IMG/VR virus record: IMGVR_UViG_3300010354_000082
Span: 1 to 64,000 of that record
Reading direction: 5' to 3' (one strand)
DNA length: 64,000 nt
Origin: a virus
Every line of letters begins with the position of its first letter. The stretch's first letter is position 1. The notes under the pieces are model-generated. The model was not told the DNA's origin and did no database searches. It saw nothing but the letters and a program-made list of their open reading frames with translations. This document shows, piece after piece, positions 26,933 to 37,700 of this stretch. A program made the translations under genes and the position numbers.

Positions 26933-29900
26933 ATGGGAAAATTTGCAGGCGAGCTCGAACCCCTTCTCGATCTCAGGGAGCCCTTTGCAGTAGACCTGCG
27001 AGGCAAGATCTACAACCTGAGCTCGAGCCTTGTCCTGCAGCAGAGTCTACTCTACCCTTCCACGAGCCTCGCAGATGGGACAGCGTTCACTGGTGGGACA
27101 GGAACTGCCGCAACATTCGATCCAGGCAGCACGGGACTCACTCCCACTCCGAAGGGTCTTCTCTGCGGGACAACGAGCACAAAGTTCACGCTGCCGTCAC
27201 CCATTGCCGACTGCCTGAGCTTCGCTGCTCCCGAGCTCACGCTCTCTGTCTGGGTGAGTGGGTCTCTCCACTCTACGAAGGTCGGCGATCTTCACGAGAA
27301 GAGTTTCATCCAGTCATCTGGGTCTCTCGGCGTGCAGTTTCTCATCGGCAACTGGGACACCTCCGCAACACCGACAGCGTCGCATTTCCTCGCCGCAGTC
27401 TACAGCAAGCCCTCGACAGCAGCCGCGATGAACGTTGTCGCGTCGACTCACAGGACTGCGGGCAAGACGGGTCCCGCAGTGTGGGGATCGAACACGAGAA
27501 TGGGGTACCACGGCAGGACCGTGCAGGTCACCACGCCGCTGCCAGACAACAACAACCCGTTCGACGCTTCGAGACCCGGCTGGCACCACGTCGTCTATGT
27601 CCAGCGCGCCGCCCGCTCACCCGTCATACCGCCGACGCAGTTCCTCTTCAACCAGGCGACATCTCCCCTGCTGAACACCTCACAGACGGGAGACGAGGGT
27701 CGCTGCGAGATGTGGTTGGACGGCGAGCTCGTCTACACGACACCGACCTGGGGTCCGTTTCCTGAGGGTCACTCGCCATATTTCTACGAGGACGGGCTCG
27801 CCGGACTCAACGGCTCGACAACATCGAGATTCCTGGAGACAACGACGGACTCGAGCCTGTCCAACGCAACGACGGTCGCAAACAGAGTCCTCCGCCAGGC
27901 CGCGCCGTCTGCGTTCCTCTCCGGCAGCTCGGCAAACGGCGACGCGACAGCCCAGCTCGCAGTCTGGCGCCGAGCTCTCAGCGGAGAGGAGATCACTGCG
28001 ATCTATCGCGGGACCACCCAGGGAGTCTACACGACAGTCGGAACCTCATTCAGCTCGGCTCCCAAGCGCCTCATCGGACAGGATCCGGGCAGTCCGCTCT
28101 CGACTGCGAGGAACGTGGGCTTCAGCGACGGCGCTGGGACTGGAAAGTCTCCAGAATTTCGTGACCTCTCGAGCGGACTCGAGAGACTTGCGGGATCGAC
28201 CTATCAGGGAAATTTCCACTACAGTCCCTTTGGGACATCGACGCCCCTCTCTCTCACATCGGCAGTGATGACAGACGGCAGCACGATCGTCGGGTCACCC
28301 GCGAAGGTCTCGACCTTCAGGGACGTGAGCGATCCCACTCAGGGAATTGACGACCCTGAGTTTGTCATTCCGTCCGGATCCGCAGTCATCAGGATCTCCA
28401 TTCCGAATACCGACCCAAACGTTGCAGCGGGTCGCGCCCACAACTCTGGGACAGTCGACACATTTAGCTCGCAGGTGGGACTCGATGCTACGGGATCGAT
28501 GTGTATTGGCACGGGATTCCTCTACTACAGCCCGAAGCTCAAGAGGTGGGTCGAGAAGAGGGCTGACGGCGCAACGTCCTTCACATCCGACCGTCGCCTC
28601 GTGGTCGACTCAACGTCGGCGTCAAATTTCATCTTCCAGGTCTCTTCGAGCCGAGACACAGAAGTTGGAACCTACGGACGAAGGACAATGGTGAAGGTGG
28701 GCGGGACTCTCTCACAGTTCTCGTGGTCTCCGCAGTTCGGATACTTCTTCAACCACGTCGAGCACCTGCAGCAGGTGGGATACAGTCGGATCGGTTGGCC
28801 CACGAGCTTCTTTGGCGCCCCAAACGCCCCCAAGTATCACGCCTACGATCACGAGACCATAAAACTCAGCGACTACATCGACAGACCCTTCCTGCTCAAG
28901 AGGGTCGAACTTCGAGTTCCCGTAAAGTCAGAGAGGTATTTCGGCGCCAACGATTCCTACGACAACGGCGACGCGGCCTACAATCAGCAGGTGACCAACA
29001 AGAAGGACATCGACAATTACGTCTTCTTCCTCTATCGCCAGCGCCGAGTCTCGAGAGATCGCGACGGCTATCTGGACAGGGGGACTTCGAAGCGCTACCT
29101 CATCGCTTCGGCATCTGTCTGCTACTACAACTCTGCGTCTTTCGGCGGCGCCTTCAAGGACGGGTTCTTCACGCAGTCGAACTGGACATCGACTGACGCC
29201 TGGGTCCAAGCGCTCAGCGGGGCACTTGCGAGACCCGGAGACACGCTGGACTATTTCAGCCAGTCTCTCACGCAGATCTCGGGCAACAATCCCATCCTCC
29301 ACACGCCGCAGTACGCGAAAGAGTGGGGCGAGGACAGGTTCACGGGAGCAAACTACCAGATTTCAGAACTGTTTGCAGAGACAACGACGCTCAACCTCAC
29401 GATGTTTCCGACGGTGGTTCCTGACTGTCAGGTGTCTCCGAGTCTCATACCGTTCACCGGCTCAGGAATCACTCTTGACGCCAATGCATTCAGCGCCCGC
29501 GAGGGCGGCAGTGTAGTGGCGGGTTCGATAATTGGAATTTCGGGCGGTATGTACGTGACATCAGGAACGCGATCATCTCCGTCATCAACAAGCCCTGCGC
29601 CCTATCTTGCGCTAGTATCTCAGCGCTGGTTCGGCGGCAGTCGACCCGCGCAGATCGTATCATCGGAAGCAGTTGATCCATATGACACTGTCAGACTTCC
29701 GTCCAACAATAACAACGACGCAAAGGTCAATGGCAGCATGGATGCGAATGTCCACAATACGACAGCCTGGGTCGATGATGTGAAACTTGAGACCAATAGC
29801 GAAGGTTTTACGAGATACGGCGTGAGACTCAATCGCGGCTCATTCCAGTCCCAGGGTTTGAGTCTCGTTCCCCTGGGATACTCTGGTTCGGCAGATCCGA

Positions 29901-30625
29901 CGAGATTTATGACGCAGATGTCGATCGACCCGCAGAATGTGAACTCTCCCGTGCCGGCGGGCGGACGCGCAAACGTCTCACTGCGCGGTCGACAGACAAA
30001 TTTCGACAATCCGAACGGTTTCACGACTTCTCACGGCAACACGTACGGTGGATACTACGGTTGGAGGTTCATCTCCAATTTTCAGATTGGAGATTTCAGT
30101 GAGCGTCAGCAGTATTCTCCCACGCTTCTCGATCCTCACGACGAGCTCGTCATTGGTCTCGACGCAGGGACGTTCGGACCGCCCGATCTCGATGCGGACG
30201 ACCTTGTGGCAGACAACACAGGACCCACGACCGGATACACTCCGGCGGGTCTGCAGCCCGGCGGCACGAAGCGCGCTTTCAAGAACACGCACCTCAAAGA
30301 GGACTACAGAAAGACGCTGCCCCACTCGAGACTGAAAATCCTCACTGGCGAGGCGGAAATTGTCCTCATCGGAGACTTCTTGCAGGATCAGACTCCTACC
30401 GCCGTCCCGAGGTCGACTCCCGCCGGAGAGGGGATCACCCGAGTGGTCGGCGACGATCCTGTAGTAGACCAGAGCCTGCTGTTCAACCTCGACCTTCTCA
30501 GTGGGACTCTGCACACGAAAATTTTCACAGGTTCGGAAGGCCCGCAGGGTCTCATCGACGGTCAGTCGTCACCTGACTCTGCAAGAAGGTTTTTCCGCGA
30601 CGCTGGCAACAGGCGAGGGAACTAG
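26933..30625 (+). CDS. Giant LamG-domain virion protein
   Basis: A 1230-residue protein with ATG at 26933. Residues about 85-370 have the LamG pattern: FTLPSPIADCLSFAAPELTL, GWHHVVYVQR, EMWLDGELVYTTPTW and LAVWRRALSGEEITAIYRGT. The remaining 850 residues are beta-rich with many Ser, Gly, Asn and aromatic residues (YFFNHVEHLQQVGYSRIGWP), and show no enzymatic motif. It is the longest product in the baseplate block and is likely a side fibre or baseplate arm that displays a carbohydrate-binding domain. It shares its last base with the GTG of the next gene. The LamG call is good; the location in the virion is inferred from operon position. Confidence 0.65.
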   Translation: MGKFAGELEPLLDLREPFAVDLRGKIYNLSSSLVLQQSLLYPSTSLADGTAFTGGTGTAATFDPGSTGLTPTPKGLLCGTTSTKFTLPSPIADCLSFAAPELTLSVWVSGSLHSTKVGDLHEKSFIQSSGSLGVQFLIGNWDTSATPTASHFLAAVYSKPSTAAAMNVVASTHRTAGKTGPAVWGSNTRMGYHGRTVQVTTPLPDNNNPFDASRPGWHHVVYVQRAARSPVIPPTQFLFNQATSPLLNTSQTGDEGRCEMWLDGELVYTTPTWGPFPEGHSPYFYEDGLAGLNGSTTSRFLETTTDSSLSNATTVANRVLRQAAPSAFLSGSSANGDATAQLAVWRRALSGEEITAIYRGTTQGVYTTVGTSFSSAPKRLIGQDPGSPLSTARNVGFSDGAGTGKSPEFRDLSSGLERLAGSTYQGNFHYSPFGTSTPLSLTSAVMTDGSTIVGSPAKVSTFRDVSDPTQGIDDPEFVIPSGSAVIRISIPNTDPNVAAGRAHNSGTVDTFSSQVGLDATGSMCIGTGFLYYSPKLKRWVEKRADGATSFTSDRRLVVDSTSASNFIFQVSSSRDTEVGTYGRRTMVKVGGTLSQFSWSPQFGYFFNHVEHLQQVGYSRIGWPTSFFGAPNAPKYHAYDHETIKLSDYIDRPFLLKRVELRVPVKSERYFGANDSYDNGDAAYNQQVTNKKDIDNYVFFLYRQRRVSRDRDGYLDRGTSKRYLIASASVCYYNSASFGGAFKDGFFTQSNWTSTDAWVQALSGALARPGDTLDYFSQSLTQISGNNPILHTPQYAKEWGEDRFTGANYQISELFAETTTLNLTMFPTVVPDCQVSPSLIPFTGSGITLDANAFSAREGGSVVAGSIIGISGGMYVTSGTRSSPSSTSPAPYLALVSQRWFGGSRPAQIVSSEAVDPYDTVRLPSNNNNDAKVNGSMDANVHNTTAWVDDVKLETNSEGFTRYGVRLNRGSFQSQGLSLVPLGYSGSADPTRFMTQMSIDPQNVNSPVPAGGRANVSLRGRQTNFDNPNGFTTSHGNTYGGYYGWRFISNFQIGDFSERQQYSPTLLDPHDELVIGLDAGTFGPPDLDADDLVADNTGPTTGYTPAGLQPGGTKRAFKNTHLKEDYRKTLPHSRLKILTGEAEIVLIGDFLQDQTPTAVPRSTPAGEGITRVVGDDPVVDQSLLFNLDLLSGTLHTKIFTGSEGPQGLIDGQSSPDSARRFFRDAGNRRGN

Positions 30626-31500
30626 TGGCATCCAATTTCAGCAATTACTTTCAGAAGGCGTACACGCGAAAGCCGCACTTTGACGAGCTTGTCTACGGCT
30701 TCAACGGCACGAGCGGGTCACAGCGAATGGACGGCTCGAAGCAGGCCATTGGATACGTTGACTATGTCGGCACGGGTATCTCGATTACCAGATCGACCCT
30801 GGACAATGACGGATTTTCCATCACGGGATCCTATTACGGGACTCCCACGATCCACATCTCAGATGTGAAGATCGACGTTGACAACAGCTACACTGATGGT
30901 CAATACTTCATTTCTTCAAGCAACGAAGTCTGGCTCAGATTGAACGCTAGCGTCATCTCGGGATTGACCATTCGTCCAGATTCTTTGATGAGTTATCTTG
31001 CAAGCGTGATCAACATTCACAGGCTCTCACCCAGCAACACGGGACCTCCGATCATCGCCACTAGCAGCGGATCGTCTCTGATTCTCACGCAAGTAGATCC
31101 TGGACCCGCCGGCAACATCTGCATGGTCACTAATCTGGGACTATCCGCTGACTTTGAATTTACCGATTTCTCGGGAGGCGACGGCCTCGGCGGCGGTCCC
31201 TACGCAATTTCCTGGGCACCTGTGACAGGAACGGCAGTCGCAACGGGAGTTCGAATCGAGTCTTCCTACGTTCTCTCCCCCGTCCGTCACGGACAGCTCA
31301 CAGACACATTCTACGCACCACCAGATCACTACGTCTACGGTCCGCGCGAGGCCCCACTCGTAAAGTCAAATTTCACGGGCTCGATCGTGATCTCTTCCAA
31401 TCGCGACGAGCACTCTCGCATCTTTTCGAGATATCAGGACGGTGACCCTGGCGAGTCTTACACACTGGCAATCGATCCTACGTTCACGCCGCTCTCATAA
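30625..31500 (+). CDS. Virion protein with a PGPAGN-type beta domain
   Basis: A 291-residue protein from GTG 30625 (overlapping the previous TAG). Residues about 75-188 form a beta domain ending LILTQVDPGPAGNICMVTNL and FTDFSGGDG. The same pattern occurs in the large LamG protein at 42670-45420 (VTIIQARPGPGGN and SNSFTGG). I know similar Q-x-x-x-G-x-x-GN...FTGG modules from phage fibre and structural proteins. The N-terminal part (YTRKPHFDELVYGFNGTSGS) and C-terminal part (FSRYQDGDPGESYTLAI) are unique here. It closes the overlapping run of baseplate genes and is followed by a 49-base gap with a possible promoter. Its precise role is unknown. Confidence 0.6.
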   Translation: MASNFSNYFQKAYTRKPHFDELVYGFNGTSGSQRMDGSKQAIGYVDYVGTGISITRSTLDNDGFSITGSYYGTPTIHISDVKIDVDNSYTDGQYFISSSNEVWLRLNASVISGLTIRPDSLMSYLASVINIHRLSPSNTGPPIIATSSGSSLILTQVDPGPAGNICMVTNLGLSADFEFTDFSGGDGLGGGPYAISWAPVTGTAVATGVRIESSYVLSPVRHGQLTDTFYAPPDHYVYGPREAPLVKSNFTGSIVISSNRDEHSRIFSRYQDGDPGESYTLAIDPTFTPLS

Positions 31501-31528
31501 TTCACATCCCGCGCCTTTGTAGTACAAT
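31501..31528 (+). promoter_or_regulatory. Possible sigma70-type promoter
   Basis: TTCACA (31501-31506), 16 bases, TACAAT (31523-31528). Transcription would start near 31535, giving a leader of about 15 bases before ATG 31550. The match is fair but lies in a structural-gene region, so a chance match is possible. Confidence 0.35.
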
Positions 31529-31549
31529 GGCAAGGGACTAGTTATCAGC

Positions 31550-32440
31550 ATGGCTGGAATACTCGACGGCAAATCTAGAATTATGGACGGGCAGCTCACT
31601 CTTCGGGGTCGAGCTGCTCTTGTCGCTGGCGGCATCAACGTCAAATACGTCTCATTCTCGGACATTGGCGCCCACTACGAGGACGCAGGCGACGGCACGG
31701 CAGCTACCCCGCTGCCAATCGGAATGGAGGCATTCAGCACTCCCAACGACGAGATTACCGTCACTTCCGATGAGTACGGAACGCAGAACGCCTTCTCAGG
31801 CAACGGATATGGAATCCTGAGAAACGGTGAGATACAGAGCGATCTGACATCTTCCATTCTGACGTTCCTGTATTCGGGCTCTCTGGAATCATTCGATAAC
31901 CAGCGACTCATCTCCACACGAGACGTTCTCTTCGATGACCCGGGACTTGTGATAAGTCCAGAGTCGTTATCTTTTCGTGTGACAGACACTTCTCCATTTT
32001 TAAAAGATGAACCCAGCATCGCGTCAGTGGATCAAATTGAAGGACTGTTTGCAGACAAGCGTCTCAGAAGGTCAAAAAGATTTCTCTATCTACCCCCGAT
32101 TCAAAGAACGATCTCGACAGTTGGCAATGAAGTCCAGCTTGGAAACTACGTAGACATTCGAGAAAAAGCTATTGACGAGCAAGAGCTTGAGCAGACAATC
32201 GCTGCGTTGCCCCGACAAAGCATGAATTTTTCCAAATACACCAATAGGAACGAGTTGGCCATTCAACTATTCGAAAGTTCTAGCGCTGGCTTGATAAAGC
32301 TGGACATAGTCAACTACGGTCATCTTGAAAAGAAAGACGATTCTGGAAAACAGAGAGATCTTTACTTTGTTGGGAAGCTTTTAGAAGATTCTTACGGAAA
32401 TCCTACTTTCGTGAACTTGTTCGACTTGGTGATAAAGTGA
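31550..32440 (+). CDS. Virion protein, paralogue of the protein at 40657
   Basis: A 296-residue protein from ATG 31550. The N-terminus, ILDGKSRIMDGQLTLRGRAA then YVSFSDIGAHYED, matches the opening of the protein at 40657-41364 (VDAVLTDLGRRLLA, then RRFSLADDEVDYG) in spacing and key residues (L-T-x-x-G-R, then F-S-x-x-D...Y). The pair therefore share an N-terminal module. The second half is more polar and helical. The first 400 bases are GC-rich like the genes before it, but from about 31960 the gene turns AT-rich, and that composition continues for nearly 9 kb. No enzyme motif is seen. It is probably a tail or baseplate subunit. Confidence 0.6.
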   Translation: MAGILDGKSRIMDGQLTLRGRAALVAGGINVKYVSFSDIGAHYEDAGDGTAATPLPIGMEAFSTPNDEITVTSDEYGTQNAFSGNGYGILRNGEIQSDLTSSILTFLYSGSLESFDNQRLISTRDVLFDDPGLVISPESLSFRVTDTSPFLKDEPSIASVDQIEGLFADKRLRRSKRFLYLPPIQRTISTVGNEVQLGNYVDIREKAIDEQELEQTIAALPRQSMNFSKYTNRNELAIQLFESSSAGLIKLDIVNYGHLEKKDDSGKQRDLYFVGKLLEDSYGNPTFVNLFDLVIK

Positions 32441-34725
32441 AAGCTCTAATTCGCAATGTGGAAAATTTTCTGAGAATAGAAAATCCGCCTTTCAGAGATG
32501 CTGCTATCTTCGAAGAAGATCAAGTTAGCAAGATAAGGTTCACCATCAGATTCGCTTTCAATGCAGTGATCGCTGCAAATGACGGAAACCCCACTGTCAA
32601 GCTAAGACTTCTTAGGGCGCAATCCTCTCCTTCGAAATCCTTGGCAGCATCGAAATATTTTTCGCTTAAAACCATAGGAGAAAGGGCGAAATTCTACTCC
32701 GAGATGGACGGCTCAGATGTCATCTACAAACAAGACTTCAACATTCTCAGATCGCTACCAGACGACAAGTTGTCGTCTCTAAAAAATGGACTCCCCATCA
32801 ATTACGAATACACTACCAGCGTTCAAGTTGTCTCCGATTCCCTAGAAACAGAGAGCGAAGACCCACTTGCAACCAGAAAGTATCTGATTGGTCTACTAGA
32901 AAAGGGAATTGATCCTGCAGCAATAAGCGAAAATTTTCCTGTCATTGACGCCACAAGGGGAATCGAAGATAAGCATACTGCTAGTAGAGAGTCGAACTAC
33001 ACGAGACAAGTTGAGAAAAAAAGCTCACAAACACTGAGCAGCGTCAACAGTGAATTTGCTCTTTTTGAACAAGAGGTCGTTATGGATCTCGATAAATTTT
33101 CTAAAGCAACAGTCTACGAATTTTTGTATGCTGGATTTCGAGAAAGAAGGCCCACAAGAAGTAGAGTTCTCATCAACGTTGACGCTTCCAGTATCATAGC
33201 AAAAATTCGCGGATACACCGAGACGACTCAGACTAAATCATTCGAGAAAAGAATAGACTCTGTTTATGCAATCGTTCCTGACGCATTCACCGAAGCAAGA
33301 CTCTCAGTTCCTAAGATTAGCAGAGTTGTCAAGTTGCTAGACTCAGGAGAGTATTCTACAAATTTTACAGGATTGATATCAGGTCGCCCGTCTTCTTCAA
33401 ATGGAAGAAGCAAATTCACTGCAAGGCAAGAGCCCGACATCTTTCCGTTCTACATTCAGGAAAACGCTGGTGTAGTTGAAGCAAAGATAGACAGACTACC
33501 ACCTGAAACGATAAGAGTCGATGTTCTTGCCAGAGTCTTGTCAGCAGGACAAGGAAGATATTCAATAGTCGGAAGCTTATCAACAGGATTCTCAAGCTCC
33601 GTATCTATTCCCCTCAACCTTTCAGCGAATGACACGAAATATGAAATCAGAATTGCTGCTTGTGACATTCATTCGAGAGTAACGCAGAGTAGCAACTCTA
33701 TCATCTATGATAGCAAGCGAACATTTTCCGGAGCGACCCTGTCTGTCACGTCACCAGAAAGCGCCGGACAAAAAAGGAAAAAAGTTTTTGTAAGTGCTAC
33801 TCTCACGTCATCTGGAAGACAAGACCTCGTCAATATCATCGAGCAATTGAACTCCGCCGGGATAAGCAGCGACATAATCGCGTCGATAAAGAATGATCCA
33901 ACATCATACTCACAAATTTTCTCATTCAGAGCTGAAATCATAACGCTTTCCGACGGAAAGCAGACGTTTTCGCAAGAATTCTCGCCTGGAAATGCTGCGG
34001 CTGCTGTTGAATACTCGTTCAACTCAACTGATCCAGTTGGGACTGTTCTCACAATTTCTCTTGGTATGAAGTCTCCTGATGCACTCGTACCTGCACAATC
34101 TAGATACAGATTCGGAAAATTTGCAGGCAGGTTTAGACAGTCTCAGCCATCAGCTGCTTCTATTGAAAGAAATCAAAAGTCTGGTGAAAGCTTCGATTAC
34201 GTTGACACAGGAATCAAAAAGACAATTTTGATATCGGATTCAAGTCAGCCAGACACCATCAGCAACATAGAGGTCTCAAAAACATTTCGCAGCTCCGTTC
34301 TTCTAAGCTGGAAGTATGATGGACCCGTTCGAGAAGTAGATCACTTTCAAGTCTTCGGTTCGTACGAAGGGTATGAGTGTTTACTGGGCTGCTCTTTTCT
34401 TTCTCTTTCCTTCGAAGACAAAATTCTTGCGAATAGAGTCGGGTCTGTCACCTACAGCGTAAGACCGATCTTTCTCAACATGGTCCCAGGAAATCGAGCG
34501 TCGATAACTATCAAGAATGAAAAATCTCTACCAGACATACTAGACAGCACGTTCTCACAAGGAAAATCTTGGTTGCCAATTACTTACGAATCAGAGAGAA
34601 AAAAGCAGGCAGAGTCTGATTTTGAAGTGAGACAATCGCAAAACGACCTTGTAGTGTCGCCAAACTCCATAAAAAGAAAATTTGTGCAGCGAGTTCCTGC
34701 AAGAAGCAAAGGAGGACCAAGCTAA
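32437..34725 (+). CDS. Large AT-rich virion protein with C-terminal FN3-like domain
   Basis: A 762-residue protein from GTG 32437, overlapping the previous stop by four bases. The N-terminal 350 residues are mixed helix and strand with many charged residues; an internal segment (FYIQENAGVVEAKIDRLPPE) begins a beta region. Residues about 605-690 look like a fibronectin type III sandwich, with ISNIEVSKTFRSSVLLSWKY and VDHFQVFG followed by VTYSVRPIF. The C-terminal tail is basic. It is the first of three consecutive AT-rich genes that seem to act together. FN3 folds are common in phage tail proteins and may bind carbohydrates or other virion parts. I do not recognise the whole protein, and no catalytic motif is seen. 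Confidence 0.6.
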   Translation: MKALIRNVENFLRIENPPFRDAAIFEEDQVSKIRFTIRFAFNAVIAANDGNPTVKLRLLRAQSSPSKSLAASKYFSLKTIGERAKFYSEMDGSDVIYKQDFNILRSLPDDKLSSLKNGLPINYEYTTSVQVVSDSLETESEDPLATRKYLIGLLEKGIDPAAISENFPVIDATRGIEDKHTASRESNYTRQVEKKSSQTLSSVNSEFALFEQEVVMDLDKFSKATVYEFLYAGFRERRPTRSRVLINVDASSIIAKIRGYTETTQTKSFEKRIDSVYAIVPDAFTEARLSVPKISRVVKLLDSGEYSTNFTGLISGRPSSSNGRSKFTARQEPDIFPFYIQENAGVVEAKIDRLPPETIRVDVLARVLSAGQGRYSIVGSLSTGFSSSVSIPLNLSANDTKYEIRIAACDIHSRVTQSSNSIIYDSKRTFSGATLSVTSPESAGQKRKKVFVSATLTSSGRQDLVNIIEQLNSAGISSDIIASIKNDPTSYSQIFSFRAEIITLSDGKQTFSQEFSPGNAAAAVEYSFNSTDPVGTVLTISLGMKSPDALVPAQSRYRFGKFAGRFRQSQPSAASIERNQKSGESFDYVDTGIKKTILISDSSQPDTISNIEVSKTFRSSVLLSWKYDGPVREVDHFQVFGSYEGYECLLGCSFLSLSFEDKILANRVGSVTYSVRPIFLNMVPGNRASITIKNEKSLPDILDSTFSQGKSWLPITYESERKKQAESDFEVRQSQNDLVVSPNSIKRKFVQRVPARSKGGPS

Positions 34726-37700
34726 ATGGCTGTCAGCAAAGTAACAGTTGGATCTCTAATAGCAGTCCAGTCCGACAAGCAGATAATTCAGCAGCTTCCT
34801 CTGGAAAGTTTACCAGAAAAATCATTATCCACTGCGCTTCCGCCGAACGTTCCCATTCAAGCAGACTCATACTTCGCTAGAGAATCTATCGGTTCTGTAG
34901 CTACGGAGTCGAGCTTTGGGATAACTTTAAGAGACACGACTAGCATTCCTCTACAACCAGCAGTCAATTCTGTCGGCAAAGATTTCTCGCTTTCCGTTGA
35001 AAGACCACACATTCTCGTGACGGCCGATATCACACCTTCTTTTTCTGCAGAAGACAGAGCCAGTGCTGTCGAGTCTATAGAACAAAGTCTTGATGTTCTC
35101 AGGATAGATCAAGATCTAAATGACGCAGACTATGCATATCTAATGGGTAAAATAGAGAGTGAGAATGAAGGCACAATTGCAGATTTGAAAGACGCGCTTT
35201 CAAAGACCCAAGAAAATGTTGAGAAATTTCTTGACTCAATCTCTAGAATGTCAGCAGCAGGGTCTGAGTTCTCTTATAGAATGGATTTTACGAAGAATTG
35301 GGAAAATTTTGTAGACAACGTAAATGAAAAAAGAAAGAGATACTCAAGTAGATTCGACAGTCAGCAAGAAGCAATTTCTTTCGACAAGGAAAAAGATACC
35401 AGCAGCTCGATAATTTTGAAAGTGCAGAATGGTCTGAATGCTATTGATACAACAAGACCAGAAGCCGAAGTTATTCAACGATTGATCAACGAAGGAACGG
35501 TTCATTCAACGTTGACAGTTACTACAGTAGCGGGCTCTAGTTACGATTCTTTGAATTCTCTGCAAAAATTTGCCGTGTGCTGTGAAGTCATTTCGAAATT
35601 GTTCTCATCAGAATTCACACGCCTAAAATTCGGTGAGAGATCTTCACGAAATGTGACCCTTCCAATAGCTGCAGATTCTCGAAATCGTAAATTGCTGTTT
35701 GAAAGCAAGAACTTTCTACTTGATGAAAACTCTGGCCCTTTATCATCGGGACGCGCTTTGTTGAACGTCGCGAATAGACACTCCACACTAGATCTGCAGG
35801 AAGCGTTAGCATCATCCATCAGGGATTCCATCGATAGCTACGAGTCTTCTTCGTCATTGAATGAGACGATCAACAATTACGATTCCATTGCTTCTCCAAT
35901 ACTCGAGTCAGCAATTCGTAGCTCAACAAACAGTGCTTCATCTTTGAAAAGAATATCCGAAATCTATGATTCGATAGACGAAATTACAAGACACAAGCTT
36001 GCAACGGGTTTCCCAAGAGAGTCTTGCACGTCAATTGATCTCTTCCTGGAGTTTCTTTCATTTTTGAGTGATTGCTTTCCTTCATATCGGGAAAGCAATT
36101 ACGATACATCATTCGAAGAATATGAGATGATCAATGCTTGCCTGATTTCTCTTGGGACAAAAAGGAGCGGAGCGGACGAACAAATATCAGGACTCGTCAG
36201 AGGAATTTTGCTTGCCTCTGCTCTCGATGATGAGTATTCATGGGCAGAGCCCGTTGCTTTTGATACGGTCACAAATATTGAAACTGTGACATCTGTGGAT
36301 GGAGAAGAAAAAAGATCGCAAACAGCAACTGGTCAAGTAACTTTTCAAGGCGGTAATCCCAGCGTTTCAAAGAGCTTCTTTTACGGTCCACTGTATGGAG
36401 AGGAAAAGAGAAGAAAATTGATTCCACCAATGTCCAGAGCTTTTGCATCTGAATGGCTCAAAAACGCAGACGAGGCCGCGATAGACGGCGACGGTTACTT
36501 TCCAAGATTTTTTACTTACGGGATATCAGAAAGAACAGATTTCGATGAGATAAGAAGAAGCAAGCAGAGTAATACTTCCGTGACAGTCGAAGTAAGAACT
36601 TCGCGTGGAGGGTTGAGCTATGAGCTGCCGGGAAACAGCAGAACATTTTTCAACAAAAACTTGCCATATGATGAAGCTAGAATTCTTTACGTTGACAGAG
36701 GGCGTAGAGAAGGAGAGTTAGACGAAACCAGAAGCGTCACTGTTGCTCCGCTCGACAAGCTCGAGCTCGCAATGAAAGTCTTCGGAAAGTCCAGAAAAAG
36801 CTTGCTGTCAACGTCAATTAAAGACTTGTACTCAAGGATCGTAAAAAAATTCAACGAAGCTTTCAAACTGCAAGATCAACCGAGCTCTTTCTTAGAACCG
36901 CAGACAAAAAATGTCATATCAAAAAACTCGGTCTACGATCTCATTTACGAAGCAATCGCAAACCTGGTGTTGTATTTTGTGGATCCTTCAACGACTTTAG
37001 ACGCATATCAAGGAACAACTACACGTTCGAGCGAATCTGAAATCACAGCAAAAATTTACTACCACCCAGGTTACTATCGGGTCGTAAGAGAGTCGACAGT
37101 CTCGAACCCAGACGCAACAGACTACTACGCTTGGTGGGAAGCAAAAGATTCGTTGTGGTATGCGGAGCAACTGTCAAGCATTGCTGGAGATGTGTCGTCC
37201 AGACTTAGCGATCTGGAATCATCCAGAACTCGCACTTTTGGAGAAACATCATTCAAGACTCAAATTCCGTTCGTGAACGACCTGACCAACAAAACAGTAG
37301 TCGATACTCAGTCGAAATACACACCAGTCGCGATACTTCAACTGGTCAGCGAAATCGCCAATTCATCAGCTTCAATTCTTGAATCTACTATCAATAGAGA
37401 GCTAAAAGTTCTGAAAGAAACTGATATCGCGCTAACGCAAGAAGAAAAAATCGACTCTCTAAAGAGTCTGACGCCAGCTTCAGTCAGCGCCTCACGCCTG
37501 AAGTACCACATGTCCAGAAAATTGACGATGAGAGAATTCGAAAATCGTATTGAGAAAAAGTCTGTCCTGCTGGACATATCGGCTGCAAAATGGTTTTTTA
37601 ATTGCTTTCAAGAGACTACCGATGTTTCCAGAGTAATTGCTGTCGGCTTACCCCATGGATTCTATGACAAGATTTCAAGACAGGCACTGGAAGTCAATTC

